Source of the DNA: Mesorhizobium sp. | GTDB lineage: Bacteria > Pseudomonadota > Alphaproteobacteria > Rhizobiales > Rhizobiaceae | DNA: 64,000 nt | Direction of reading: 5' to 3' | Assembly (NCBI RefSeq): GCF_023954305.1 | Contig: NZ_JAMLIG010000004.1 | Coordinates: 124,001 to 188,000, forward strand | Shown: positions 1 to 7,858 of the stretch, piece after piece | Layout of the letters: each line of letters opens with the position of its first letter | Position numbering within the stretch: position 1 is the first letter of the stretch | The notes under the pieces: generated by a model | What the model was told of the DNA's origin: nothing | Databases searched by the model: none | What the model saw: the letters and a program-made list of their open reading frames with translations, nothing else | Program-made: the position numbers and the translations under genes

Positions 1-411
1 GGCCGCATCGAAGGTGTGGTAACCCGGACCCAGGAAGACGGGTTCGCGATGACTATCGTCGCGTCGGACCGCAAGAAGGACAAGCTGGCCGCACAGCTGA
101 CCTGGCTCGCCAACAAGCACGAACTCGACCTGCCCGAAGACCGTCGCCACGAGCGCATCGCGCCCCGCAACCCGATCAGCGTCGTGCAACTTGCCGACGG
201 CCGCCAATACCAGTGCCGAATCATCGACCTGTCGCTCTCCGGCGCGGCAATCGAGATCGATGTAAAGCCGGCACTCGGCACGCAGGTCACGCTCGGGACG
301 ATGCGCGGACAGGTGGTCCGCCATTTCGAGGACGGCGTCGCGATCGAGTTTGCCGTCGTGCAGCGTCCGGAATCGCTCGAAGCCGAGTTCAGCGCCGGCC
401 GCTCGCTGTAG
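1..411 (+). CDS. PilZ-domain protein, 5'-truncated
   Basis: The reading frame is open from base 1 with no stop, so the gene starts outside the window. The GTG at 16 is an internal valine in a stretch (GRIEGVVTRTQEDGFAM) that looks like the end of a preceding PilZ-like barrel. The C-terminal part is a PilZ domain: RRHER is the RxxxR c-di-GMP-binding arm, followed by DLSLSGAAIEI, matching the D/NxSxxG motif. PilZ proteins typically bind cyclic di-GMP and control motility, surface polysaccharide or envelope functions. The gene is followed by a clear hairpin terminator. Whether the missing N-terminus carries another effector domain cannot be seen. The family call is firm; the specific role is unknown. 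Confidence 0.85.
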   Translation, partial: GRIEGVVTRTQEDGFAMTIVASDRKKDKLAAQLTWLANKHELDLPEDRRHERIAPRNPISVVQLADGRQYQCRIIDLSLSGAAIEIDVKPALGTQVTLGTMRGQVVRHFEDGVAIEFAVVQRPESLEAEFSAGRSL

Positions 412-435
412 ACAGCTTTTCCCGCACAGGTCGCA

Positions 436-458
436 GGCCGGGTTCGCCCGGCCTTTTT
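436..458 (+). terminator. Rho-independent terminator after PilZ gene
   Basis: A 7-bp stem, GGCCGGG paired with CCCGGCC, closes a TTCG tetraloop and is followed directly by five T residues. It lies 25 bases after the PilZ stop codon. Confidence 0.85.
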
Positions 459-564
459 CATGTTCGCTGACATCGCCCGCGCCGAGCCCGCCATTAGGCA
501 GTCTATGTGCCGCGGCGCAGTCAACCGCTGCCTCCGGCCGATCGTGATCGGTTTCTTGCCAAGA

Positions 565-692
565 TTGGGCAAATTTTATCTAAATTCTATTCTTATTTTA
601 TATTTGTTCTATTCTATTTAGCCTCAATCTATACTTCGTTCTTTTGCGGCGAATAAATCCGTCCGTGTCATTGTCTCCTCGAACGGGGAGAC
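565..692 (+). promoter_or_regulatory. AT-rich leader and start-site hairpin upstream of the BTLCP gene
   Basis: Bases 565-640 are strikingly AT-rich, with TTCTATTC-type repeats, in an otherwise high-GC region. Just before the start codon at 699, GTCTCC (673-678) can pair with GGAGAC (687-692). That hairpin would bury the purine-rich ribosome site (GGGGAG, 685-690). The AT-rich block is probably the promoter or a site for an AT-binding silencer. No exact -35/-10 pair is claimed. Confidence 0.4.
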
Positions 693-698
693 GGGGAC

Positions 699-1304
699 AT
701 GGGGACAATGAAGACTTTCCTGTTGCTGGCCGCGACGTCTGTGAGCGTAGCCGGATTCTGGGGGCAGGCGCAGGCGGCCGCCAATTTCATGCCGGGCGGG
801 GACAGGACCACACAGCCGATCGGTCACTACGAACTCTGCCTCAGGACGCCGCGCGAATGCGCGGCCAAGACGGCGAAGACGAAGCCGGTCGAGCTGACCC
901 GGCAGCTCTGGGGGCAGATGATCGACATCAACAACGCGGTCAACACGATGGTCGCGCCGCGCACCGACATGGAGATGTGGGGCCAGGAGGAATACTGGTC
1001 CTATCCCGACGGTGAAGGCGACTGTGAAGACTATGTGCTGGAAAAGCGGCGCCAACTGATGGCGCTTGGTATTCCCGCGGGCAATCTTCTCATCACCGTC
1101 GTGCGCCAGCGCAACGGCGACGGGCATGCCGTTCTCACCGTCCGCACCAGCCTGGGCGACTTCGTGCTCGACAATCTCGAGCCGAAGATCCTTGCCTGGA
1201 CCGATACCGATTACACCTATCTGAAGCGCCAATCCGAGCGGAACGCGGGCGTCTGGGTGGCTGTCAACGACAGCCGCGCCGTCGCTGTGGGCAGCGTCAA
1301 GTAG
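699..1304 (+). CDS. Transglutaminase-like cysteine peptidase (BTLCP family), secreted
   Basis: The 201-residue product begins with a signal peptide (hydrophobic core about residues 8-20, AQA-type cleavage near 26). It matches the bacterial transglutaminase-like cysteine peptidase family (PF06035). The expected Cys-His-Asp triad is visible: Cys in GDCEDYV, His in GHAVLTV and Asp in VLDNL. Family members act in the periplasm, and some (LapG) cleave surface adhesins under c-di-GMP control. The PilZ gene next door is suggestive, but no LapD partner is present. Start 699 is chosen because GGGGAG lies 8 bases upstream; ATG 708 is an alternative. The substrate is unknown. Confidence 0.85.
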   Translation: MGTMKTFLLLAATSVSVAGFWGQAQAAANFMPGGDRTTQPIGHYELCLRTPRECAAKTAKTKPVELTRQLWGQMIDINNAVNTMVAPRTDMEMWGQEEYWSYPDGEGDCEDYVLEKRRQLMALGIPAGNLLITVVRQRNGDGHAVLTVRTSLGDFVLDNLEPKILAWTDTDYTYLKRQSERNAGVWVAVNDSRAVAVGSVK

Positions 1305-1358
1305 GAGAGACAACCCGGTCGAGTCCCCCACCCTCCCCGTCCCCAACGACCGGGTTCA

Positions 1359-1396
1359 GGAGCCGGCCCATGTCCCCGGGCCGGCTCCGCCTTTTC
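1359..1396 (+). terminator. Rho-independent terminator after BTLCP gene
   Basis: An 11-bp stem, GGAGCCGGCCC with GGGCCGGCTCC, has an 8-base loop and is followed by GCCTTTTC. It lies between converging genes and terminates the plus-strand transcript. Confidence 0.8.
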
Positions 1397-1444
1397 TGTC
1401 GGCATCAAAAAGGCGCAGCGCGCCTGATCGTGGAACGGTCCCGC

Positions 1445-1975
1445 CTAGTCGGCCTTCTTCAGTCCTTTGACGAAGCGCCTGCCGTTGTCGACATAGTGCT
1501 GCGCCGACGCCTTGAGCCGGCCGGCCGACGCGTCGTCGAGGGTGCGCACGGCTTTGGCGGGCGCGCCGACGATCAGCGAGTTGTCCGGGAATTCCTTGCC
1601 TTCCGTCACCAGCGCACCGGCGCCTACCAGGCAGTTCTTGCCGATCCTGGCGCCGTTGAGGATGATCGCGCCCATGCCCACCAGCGAATTGTCGCCGATC
1701 GTGCAGCCGTGCAGCAGGGCGCGATGGCCGATCGTGCAACCCTCGCCGATCGTCAGCCCGTAGCCGGGATCGGTGTGCATGATCGTATGCTCCTGCACGT
1801 TGGTGCGCGCACCGATTCTGATCTTTTCGTTGTCGCCGCGGATCGCCGCGCCGAACCAGACCGACACGTCCCGCCCGACCTCGATATTCCCGATCAGGGT
1901 CGCATCGGGCGCGATGAAGTTGCTGTCGCGATCCTCGAATTGCGGGCTTTTTCCATCGATGGCGTAGATTGGCAT
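1445..1975 (-). CDS. Gamma-class carbonic anhydrase family protein
   Basis: The 176-residue protein is built almost entirely of left-handed beta-helix hexapeptide repeats (runs such as ATLIGNI, CTIGHRALLHG, SLVGMGA). Zinc-ligand histidines are placed as in gamma-carbonic anhydrases: EHTIMH, then GHRALLHG. The start is the ATG at 1975, preceded by GGAGGATCCC; upstream in-frame codons lack a ribosome site and family similarity. Such proteins trimerise with zinc between subunits. Some hydrate CO2, while others (YrdA/PaaY-like) have uncertain or thioesterase activity. It is followed by a small membrane protein whose gene lies upstream on the same strand. Confidence 0.9.
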   Translation of the reverse strand: MPIYAIDGKSPQFEDRDSNFIAPDATLIGNIEVGRDVSVWFGAAIRGDNEKIRIGARTNVQEHTIMHTDPGYGLTIGEGCTIGHRALLHGCTIGDNSLVGMGAIILNGARIGKNCLVGAGALVTEGKEFPDNSLIVGAPAKAVRTLDDASAGRLKASAQHYVDNGRRFVKGLKKAD

Positions 1976-2004
1976 GGGATCCTCCGTTCGCTGTCGCAAA
2001 CGGC

Positions 2005-2322
2005 CTATCGCCCGGCCGCGAGGATCGCAAGTTCCGTCGCCACGATGCCGGTGGCCATGGTCCATCCGATGGCGATCGCAATCAGGAGCGCGAAGGCCGG
2101 AGTGCCTATGCGGCGGGCGGCGCGCGCATCGAGCGCGTCGTTGACCAGGAACGGACCCGCCGCGGCGCTGGCGGCGAGCGACAGGACGATCCGTCGGCGG
2201 TCGACGAAGGGCGGCGCGAGGCGCAGCCGCGCGCCGGCCGCGATCTCCATGATCGAGCCGGCAAAACCGGCGATCGTCAGCCCGACGGCGAGAGCGAAGG
2301 CGAACGCCCAGAGCAGATCCAT
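2005..2322 (-). CDS. Conserved hypothetical small membrane protein
   Basis: The 105-residue protein starts at the ATG at 2322; the longer reading frame upstream has no ribosome site. There are probably three hydrophobic segments: residues about 3-24, 43-60 and 78-100. A central arginine-rich stretch (PPFVDRRR) would face the cytoplasm. I do not recognise a named family. It lies 29 bases upstream of the gamma-carbonic anhydrase gene on the same strand, so co-transcription is likely. Confidence 0.65.
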   Translation of the reverse strand: MDLLWAFAFALAVGLTIAGFAGSIMEIAAGARLRLAPPFVDRRRIVLSLAASAAAGPFLVNDALDARAARRIGTPAFALLIAIAIGWTMATGIVATELAILAAGR

Positions 2323-2420
2323 CTTCACCTCCCGTTTACCATGTTGGTTCAGCTTGGCCGCCGGGCATGGTGCAATCGCCGTGCCGTGCGATCTGTGCCG
2401 GCGAGGCACATGCCTGGGAG

Positions 2421-3161
2421 ATGACTGAGGTGATGGAGATGGCTGCGGCAGATCCCGTATCGCGGCCCCTGCTCGACGGACGTTTCGTCTGGCGGGTCTT
2501 CTATGCCTTTGCCGCGCTTGCGCTTTTATCCGCGGCGATCAGCGTCGCAGGCCGATATGCCGGCCGCGGTATCGCCATGGCCGGGCACACGGACGACACG
2601 ACGATCGCCGAAGTGGTCATCGGCAACAATGTCATCGCCGCGCCGAAGAACATGATCCGTTTCGAGACGGCGCGGCGCAACGGCGTTGCGGCGCGGCTTG
2701 ATTTCTACATGCGCTGGCCGCAGCTCGACGGCTATTCTCACGCGGCGCGCGACGATTTCAACCATGCCGGCGGAGTGCCCGGCATCATCTTCGCCTCGCT
2801 TTCGCAGCGCATGATGTCGCGCGGCATGAGCGGACGCTACGATCCGATCTATTCGAAACTGACAGAGCCGACCGAAACGACCCTTCCCGGCGGGCTTGCG
2901 GTCCGCCGCTTCGACGCCAAGTCCGGCTACATGAACGAGATCCTCGTCATCGCCGAACGTCCGGGTGACGACCCCTATGTCGCGCGCTGTCTCGATGAGG
3001 CGGCCTCAGCCGATTCGCTGGCGCCGTGCGAGCGTGACGTCCAGGTCGGCGACGACCTCAGCCTCACCTATCGTTTCCCGCGCGAACTGCTCGCCGACTG
3101 GAAAGCTCTCGACGCGGCGGTGATCGGAAAGATCGACTCGATGCTGAAGACCGGCAGGTGA
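2421..3161 (+). CDS. Hypothetical membrane-anchored protein
   Basis: About 246 residues. An N-terminal polar stretch is followed by one hydrophobic helix (FYAFAALALLSAAISVAG, about residues 28-45) and then a roughly 200-residue soluble domain, probably periplasmic. Two cysteines (ARCLDEA, APCERD) could form a disulfide. No catalytic motif is recognised. ATG 2421 and ATG 2433 are both plausible starts. It is transcribed away from the small membrane protein gene at 2005-2322 and has no obvious operon partners. Confidence 0.65.
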   Translation: MTEVMEMAAADPVSRPLLDGRFVWRVFYAFAALALLSAAISVAGRYAGRGIAMAGHTDDTTIAEVVIGNNVIAAPKNMIRFETARRNGVAARLDFYMRWPQLDGYSHAARDDFNHAGGVPGIIFASLSQRMMSRGMSGRYDPIYSKLTEPTETTLPGGLAVRRFDAKSGYMNEILVIAERPGDDPYVARCLDEAASADSLAPCERDVQVGDDLSLTYRFPRELLADWKALDAAVIGKIDSMLKTGR

Positions 3162-3180
3162 GGCCGCCTCGCCGGTCGCG

Positions 3181-3570
3181 TCAGGTGTTGACGCCGAGCT
3201 CGGCCAGACGTTCGACACAGGATTCCTCGGCCTGGTCGAGTTCGGCGAGCGTCTCCTCGAGATCGCGCCGCTTCTGGCGCAGATCGTTGCGCTTTTCCTC
3301 GATGCGCTTGATCAGCAGTCTGAGTTGCCCCGCCTCGCCCGGCGGCTCGTTGTACATCTGGATGATCTCGCGGATCTCGTTGATGGAGAAACCGAGACGC
3401 TTGCCGCGCATGATCTGCTTGATCAGATGCCGGTCGGATGGCCGAAACAGCCGCGTCCGGCCCCGCCGCAACGGCTGGATCAGACCCTCGTCTTCGTAGA
3501 ACCGCAAAGTGCGCGTCGAAATGTCGAACTCACGCGTCAGTTCGGTGATCGTATAATATTCCCGCGCCAT
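3181..3570 (-). CDS. MerR-family transcriptional regulator (LiuR-like)
   Basis: The 129-residue protein has the MerR winged helix-turn-helix at the N-terminus (YYTITELTREFDISTRTLRFYEDEGL), then a dimerisation coiled coil (residues about 75-115, rich in E/R/L heptads). The C-terminal tail lacks the metal-binding cysteines of CueR/ZntR types: its single cysteine sits in EESCVERL. This layout fits the LiuR-type MerR regulators that control branched-chain amino-acid or acyl-CoA catabolism in proteobacteria. Here the gene stands alone, with no liu/ivd genes adjacent, so its target is elsewhere or autoregulatory. A matching operator-like palindrome lies just upstream. Confidence 0.85.
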   Translation of the reverse strand: MAREYYTITELTREFDISTRTLRFYEDEGLIQPLRRGRTRLFRPSDRHLIKQIMRGKRLGFSINEIREIIQMYNEPPGEAGQLRLLIKRIEEKRNDLRQKRRDLEETLAELDQAEESCVERLAELGVNT

Positions 3571-3619
3571 CTATGCGGCCAAACTCCGGATTCCGTTTCG
3601 GAAAAAGCTTGGCACGGCA

Positions 3620-3635
3620 TTTACGTAAAAGTCAA
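3620..3635 (-). promoter_or_regulatory. Candidate LiuR/MerR operator
   Basis: The imperfect palindrome TTTACGTAAAAGTCAA lies about 50 bases upstream of the MerR start. Its reverse complement, TTGACTTTTACGTAAA, includes a possible TTGAC -35 element. The spacing and dyad suit a MerR-family site, suggesting autoregulation. No second site was found nearby. Confidence 0.4.
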
Positions 3636-3769
3636 TTCACGCAACTGCTGTATCTCGTCACCCTGAAGCTTTGCCCGCACGGCACAGGGAGGCGCCCCTG
3701 TGCCGCGACGCCCACCGCGTCCTGCGCGCGAACGGCAGCCGCCCGTGCAGTTGCCGATGCCGTGTCGGG

Positions 3770-5956
3770 TCAGTTCGTGGTCGCGGAAGGCTTCGTTGAA
3801 CCGCGAATGCTCATATTCGATGGCGTAGCAGCCGGCGCCAAGCTCGCCGGTGTCATTGCACCGGCTTCCGCCAGGACGTCGGCCATACTGGTCGTCGAGG
3901 CCTGGTAGGCTGTGATGGCCACATGGTCATAGGCGAGGTACTGGCCTGTCGTGTCGGACGGAAACGCAGCCTGCAAGACCACGTCTCCCGACGTATAGCT
4001 TCCGTCGGTTACCGCGCACACCAACTTGCCGTTCAGGTAATAGACGTGGGTTGTGCCGTTGCTGACGACCCGGATCGTATTGTAGCCGCTCGGCGCAATG
4101 GGGATACCCTTGGTGCATTTGAGGGACGCCGCCGATGCGAACCCGCTGTCGAGATCGAGGTCGGTGACCACCCAGAACACGGCCTGGCCCCGGGGATCGG
4201 TGGGATCGCCGGTGCAGACGCCGTCGCTGCGCGTCGGGCAATCGTTGTAGGCCACCCAATAGCCCGATACTCGTGAGTTGAAGAGGTCCGTCTTTACTTT
4301 GAACAGTATTCCGCTGTTCCAGTATTGCGACGTATCCGGGTCGATGCGCCTCAGCCTTGCCGAGATCTGCACCTTCGTGCTGCAATTCGAGACTTTCGTT
4401 CCCGCCCAGCCGGACAGACGTGGCGTTTGGACGAGGTTGCCGCCGGCGACCCGCCAGCCACCCCGGATGATCGACCAGTCAAAATACTCCCACGCCGACG
4501 TGAACGGCCATGATCGGGCCACGACCGGGGGATTGAGCAGGTAGTTGTAGGCGCCGATCATGTCGATCCGCGGCACCGGCGGGGATACTGCCGTCGGTGT
4601 CCCGCCGCTGACGAAACGTTTGTCGATCGTCTTGCCGGTGCAGGTCAGCGCCTCGAGCATCTCGTCCACGGTCGCCGCGGACTTGGCGTGCCGCAACTGT
4701 CCGAACGCGCCGGCGACGTGAGGAGCGGCCATCGATGTGCCGGTCTTGCTCGCATAGGTGCCCCCGGGGACGGATGAATTGATTGCGGTTCCGGGCGCAA
4801 CAAGTTTCAGCAGACTGGAATGGTTGGACGAGCGCCATACCAGATCGCTCTTCGTTGTGTTGCCGACGGCAACCGCGGTGGATACGCATGCCGGGCGGCT
4901 GATATATCCATTATATCCATTGTTGCCGGAGGCGATGATGGTCGCGATACCGGCGCTCCGCAGATTGGATATGGCCGTGGTGATGGCGGGAAAGGCCGCA
5001 TCGCAGGCCGCCGAATAGAACCCTCCCCCCAGGCTCATGTTGACGGCGGCGATCTTGAAGGTGTTGCGCAAGGCATAAACGCGCTGCAGCCCCTTGATCT
5101 GGTCGGTCTGGAAGCTGGTGACGACGTTGGTCGTGGTCTTGCGCGAAAACACCTGGACGGCGATCAACCTCGAATTGGGAGCCATGCCGAATTTGCCGGC
5201 GGTCTTGCCAAGAGTAATTCCCGCCACGTGCGTGCCGTGATCGCAGCCCTTCCAGGCGGTAGAGCAATGGACGCCGGACCCTGGGGCGGTGGTTGCCGGC
5301 ACCCCTCCAGGGCAGACGGATGCCATGTTCGTCGCCGCGTCGGTCGTCGAGTAGCAGGCCTCCGACACCACCTTGCCGGCGAACATCGGATGCGACTTGT
5401 CGACGCCGGTATCCAGCACCGCCATCGTCTGGCCGGTTCCCAGTATGCTCTTGAGCCAGAGGTCCCTGGCGTGAACGAGTGTCGTGCTCTGGGCCAGCAG
5501 AGGCTCGTCCTGGACATCCTCCTGGATGCTGACCACATCCGGATCGCCGACAAGGCGGCCCAATTGGGCCGGGGTCACGAACATCGACATGTAGGGTATG
5601 AAGTCGAACCGGTCTTCCTTTTGCGCTTCGGACGAGCCCAGAACGCGGTCGGCAACCCTTCGCTGCATCGAACGCAGCACCGCCGCCTGCGCCTCGGCCT
5701 GCTGGCGCGACAGCGTGTGCTCCATCTTCATCGACATGTTCAGCCCGATGATTACACGGATCCTCCCGGCCTCTCTGGCGATGCGAAGCAGGTCCTGTGC
5801 GGACCCATCGTTCTGTCCGGTCGAGGCAGCCTTCGTGTAGATCGTGATCGGATGGCGGCGCTGCGCCCCGTCCGTTCCTTCAACCGCGAAAGCTGCCGTC
5901 TGCGACAGCAAGACCACGACTCCGATCGCGGTCAGCAGGTTCTTCACGATTGCCAT
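3770..5956 (-). CDS. Secreted S8 subtilisin-like serine peptidase with C-terminal lectin-like domain
   Basis: 728 residues. The ATG at 5956 gives a good signal peptide (MAIVKNLLTAIGVVVLLSQ, cleavage after AFA). Residues about 40-140 resemble an I9-like propeptide. The subtilase domain follows with the full triad: Asp in AVLDTGVDKSHP, His in DHGTHVAGI and Ser in GTSMAAPHVAGA. The last 230 residues or so form a beta-rich segment (GGNLVQTP, SGILFKV, YYLNGKLV) that looks like a LamG/concanavalin-type module, perhaps for carbohydrate or surface binding. The enzyme is probably exported and self-processed. The gene stands alone. Its GC is somewhat lower than that of neighbouring housekeeping genes. 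Confidence 0.9.
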   Translation of the reverse strand: MAIVKNLLTAIGVVVLLSQTAAFAVEGTDGAQRRHPITIYTKAASTGQNDGSAQDLLRIAREAGRIRVIIGLNMSMKMEHTLSRQQAEAQAAVLRSMQRRVADRVLGSSEAQKEDRFDFIPYMSMFVTPAQLGRLVGDPDVVSIQEDVQDEPLLAQSTTLVHARDLWLKSILGTGQTMAVLDTGVDKSHPMFAGKVVSEACYSTTDAATNMASVCPGGVPATTAPGSGVHCSTAWKGCDHGTHVAGITLGKTAGKFGMAPNSRLIAVQVFSRKTTTNVVTSFQTDQIKGLQRVYALRNTFKIAAVNMSLGGGFYSAACDAAFPAITTAISNLRSAGIATIIASGNNGYNGYISRPACVSTAVAVGNTTKSDLVWRSSNHSSLLKLVAPGTAINSSVPGGTYASKTGTSMAAPHVAGAFGQLRHAKSAATVDEMLEALTCTGKTIDKRFVSGGTPTAVSPPVPRIDMIGAYNYLLNPPVVARSWPFTSAWEYFDWSIIRGGWRVAGGNLVQTPRLSGWAGTKVSNCSTKVQISARLRRIDPDTSQYWNSGILFKVKTDLFNSRVSGYWVAYNDCPTRSDGVCTGDPTDPRGQAVFWVVTDLDLDSGFASAASLKCTKGIPIAPSGYNTIRVVSNGTTHVYYLNGKLVCAVTDGSYTSGDVVLQAAFPSDTTGQYLAYDHVAITAYQASTTSMADVLAEAGAMTPASLAPAATPSNMSIRGSTKPSATTN

Positions 5957-6192
5957 GATTGCCCCCATCGCCAATGCCAAAAATTCGCCCGATGTGAGTA
6001 TTGCCCAATGAGAACTTATGTCAAGCAATGCAGATTCTGTCGATGCTTTCGATCCTCCGCTTATATTGTTCAGCAAACCTGACTTACTCTGCGGAAATTA
6101 CTGAAATCGCTTGGCTATCCGACCCGTTGTCACGGCCGCACCGTCCTTGGAAGCCCTCGGCGATCTAACTCGGATGAGCGTGAGGTCTGCCG

Positions 6193-7605
6193 TCAGCCGA
6201 TCCCGAACCACCATGCGGCCAGACCGAGGAAGGCGAAGAAGCCGACGACATCGGTCACCGCGGTGACGAAAACCGCGGACGCGACGGCCGGGTCAGCGCC
6301 GACGCGATCGAGCAGCAACGGAATGAGAATCCCCGCAAGCGCGGCAACGAACAGGTTGATGATCATCGCCGCGGCGATGATGAAACCGATATGCGGCTCG
6401 AACCACAGACCGGCCACGGTGCCGACGAGCACTGCGAAGACGATCCCGTTGATCAGCCCGACACCCATCTCGCGGCGGATGATACGCCCCGCATTGTAGA
6501 TATCTATGTCTCTCGTCGCGAGCGCGCGCACCGTCACCGTCATCGTCTGAGAGCCGGCATTGCCACCCATGCCGGCGACGATCGGCATCAGGATGGCGAG
6601 CGCCACGACCTGTTCAATCGTCGCGTCGAACAGGCCGATCACCGTCGCGGCAAGGAAGGCGGTGAGAAGATTGACCAGCAGCCACGGCACGCGCGACCGC
6701 GAGGTGGCCAGCACGCTGTCCGACAGTTCCTCGTCGCCGACGCCGCCGAGGCGCATGATGTCCTCCTCGGCTTCCTGCTGGATGACGTCGACGACGTCGT
6801 CGATGGTCAGCACGCCGACCAGGCGATCGTTTTCGTCGACCACGGCGGCCGACAGCAGATCGTACTGCTCGAACTCCTGCGCCGCCTCCTCCTGGTCCAT
6901 CGTCGCCGGGATCGCGTGGCGCGTCTCGTGCATGATGTCCTCGATTTTCTCCGCCCGCTTGGTGCGCAGGATCATGTCGAGGTCGACGGCGCCGAGCAGC
7001 CGGAAAGTGGGATCGATGACGAAGACCTGCGCGAACCGGTCGGGCAGGTTCTGGTCCTCGCGCAGATAGTCGATGGTCTGGCCGACCGTCCAGAAAGGCG
7101 GCACGGCGACGAATTCCGTCTGCATACGCCGGCCGGCGGTCTCTTCCGGGTAGTCGAGCGCCCGGCGCAGGCGGATCCGTTCGGTGAACGGAAGCTGGGA
7201 GAGGATCTCCTCCTGGTCGTCCTCGTCGAGATCTTCCAGGATGTAGACCGCATCGTCGGAATCGAGATCCTGAACGGCCTGCGCGATCTGTTCGTTGGGG
7301 AGCTGTTCGACGATCTCCTGACGGATCGAATCGTCGACCTCGGTCAGCGCTGCGAAGTCGAAATCCTCGCCCAGCAGGTTGACCAGCACACGTCGCTGGT
7401 CCGGCAAAAGCGCCTCCAGCAGATCGCCGAGCTCGGACTGGTGCAGATCGGCGAGATCCTGCTTGAGGACGAGCACGTCCCGATCAGCTATCGCCGCACC
7501 GATATGGGCGAGATAGGACGCGCGGATCGCGCCGTCCTCACCATAGATATCGGCATTGCCCAGGTAGTCGTGGAGGGCGGGAGCGCGTTCGTTGGGCTCT
7601 TCCAA
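6193..7605 (-). CDS. mgtE: Magnesium transporter MgtE
   Basis: The 470-residue product has the standard MgtE order: an acidic N-domain superhelix (residues about 35-165), a CBS pair (about 170-290) and a five-helix pore domain (about 315-470). The pore domain contains GMGGNAGSQTMTVTVRALA, the conserved motif lining the Mg2+ path. In characterised homologues, Mg2+ bound between the N and CBS domains closes the channel when cytosolic Mg2+ is high. The length is normal. It is transcribed singly; no magnesium riboswitch is recognisable in the 250 bases upstream. Confidence 0.95.
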   Translation of the reverse strand: MEEPNERAPALHDYLGNADIYGEDGAIRASYLAHIGAAIADRDVLVLKQDLADLHQSELGDLLEALLPDQRRVLVNLLGEDFDFAALTEVDDSIRQEIVEQLPNEQIAQAVQDLDSDDAVYILEDLDEDDQEEILSQLPFTERIRLRRALDYPEETAGRRMQTEFVAVPPFWTVGQTIDYLREDQNLPDRFAQVFVIDPTFRLLGAVDLDMILRTKRAEKIEDIMHETRHAIPATMDQEEAAQEFEQYDLLSAAVVDENDRLVGVLTIDDVVDVIQQEAEEDIMRLGGVGDEELSDSVLATSRSRVPWLLVNLLTAFLAATVIGLFDATIEQVVALAILMPIVAGMGGNAGSQTMTVTVRALATRDIDIYNAGRIIRREMGVGLINGIVFAVLVGTVAGLWFEPHIGFIIAAAMIINLFVAALAGILIPLLLDRVGADPAVASAVFVTAVTDVVGFFAFLGLAAWWFGIG

Positions 7606-7858
7606 AGGCGCCTCCCTGTCTGCGGCTGCTTCGCCCCACCCTTACCGTCGCCGCAGGCGAAACATCAATCGAATTGCGACGCCCGCAAGCAGATACGCGT
7701 TTCGGCGTCTAGCGGTATGTCACATAGACCGGCACCCCTCTCCTCTGGTAGTCGGTGGCGGTTGCTGTGCGGCTGCGGCTCAACGCGCTTGCCGGGCGGG
7801 CAGCCGCCTGATGCAGTGACGGTTGGGCGGCGTGGAGGAACGGGCTGGTGAAACGTCG

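Noticed and set aside
7606..7858. Magnesium riboswitch upstream of mgtE.
   Set aside because: No conserved M-box-like pairing pattern was recognisable on the minus strand; left as an ordinary promoter region.
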